Made by a program: the position numbers and the translations under genes. The notes beneath the pieces are model-generated. The model was not told the DNA's origin. It saw nothing but the letters and a program-made list of their open reading frames with translations, and did not search any database. 5,276 nt of DNA from Chlamydiota bacterium (GTDB taxonomy: Bacteria > Auribacterota > UBA3054 > B51-G9). The stretch spans positions 1 to 5,276 of the forward strand of contig JAUVKG010000226.1 in NCBI GenBank assembly GCA_030596365.1, read 5' to 3'. This document shows positions 5,276 to 5,276 of this stretch, in pieces. Position 1 is the stretch's first letter, and the number at the start of each line of letters is the position of its first letter.

Positions 5276-5276
5276 A

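Overview
The window is 5.3 kb of AT-rich bacterial DNA in which every convincing protein gene lies on the minus strand. From right to left, in the direction of transcription, these are: a complete small multidrug resistance transporter of the SugE/Gdx type; a 5'-truncated remnant of a conserved secreted or lipoprotein-like protein; a non-coding stretch; a HIT-family nucleotide phosphorylase or hydrolase; an M42 metallo-aminopeptidase; a DegT/DnrJ/EryC1/StrS PLP-dependent sugar aminotransferase; and the N-terminal 432 residues of a GT39-like membrane glycosyltransferase that runs off the left edge.

No start codon whose upstream sequence can be seen has a clear Shine-Dalgarno motif, and several gaps carry short tandem repeats of 7, 8 and 14 bp. 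Together with the Ap4A-phosphorylase-like HIT protein and the M42 peptidase, this would fit an uncultured planctomycete of the Phycisphaerae/Sedimentisphaerales kind. That placement is a guess from style, not proof.

The HIT and M42 genes are 35 bp apart and probably cotranscribed from a sigma70-like promoter near 4475-4504. HIT would handle dinucleoside polyphosphates and M42 would trim cytosolic peptides, both housekeeping roles. The aminotransferase and the glycosyltransferase form a plausible cell-surface sugar pair: one makes an amino sugar nucleotide, the other transfers a lipid-linked sugar outside the membrane. They are separated by a 242-bp spacer made mostly of four unrelated simple repeats plus a perfect hairpin. 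The right end (about 4430-4957) looks like a decayed junction, with gene fragments, imperfect inverted repeats and a dispersed-repeat-like spacer next to the intact efflux gene.

I see no convincing undescribed defence, mobile or RNA system here. The most interesting signals are the repeat mosaics, whose positions relative to gene starts and stops are not random-looking, and the gene remnant fused in frame behind sugE.
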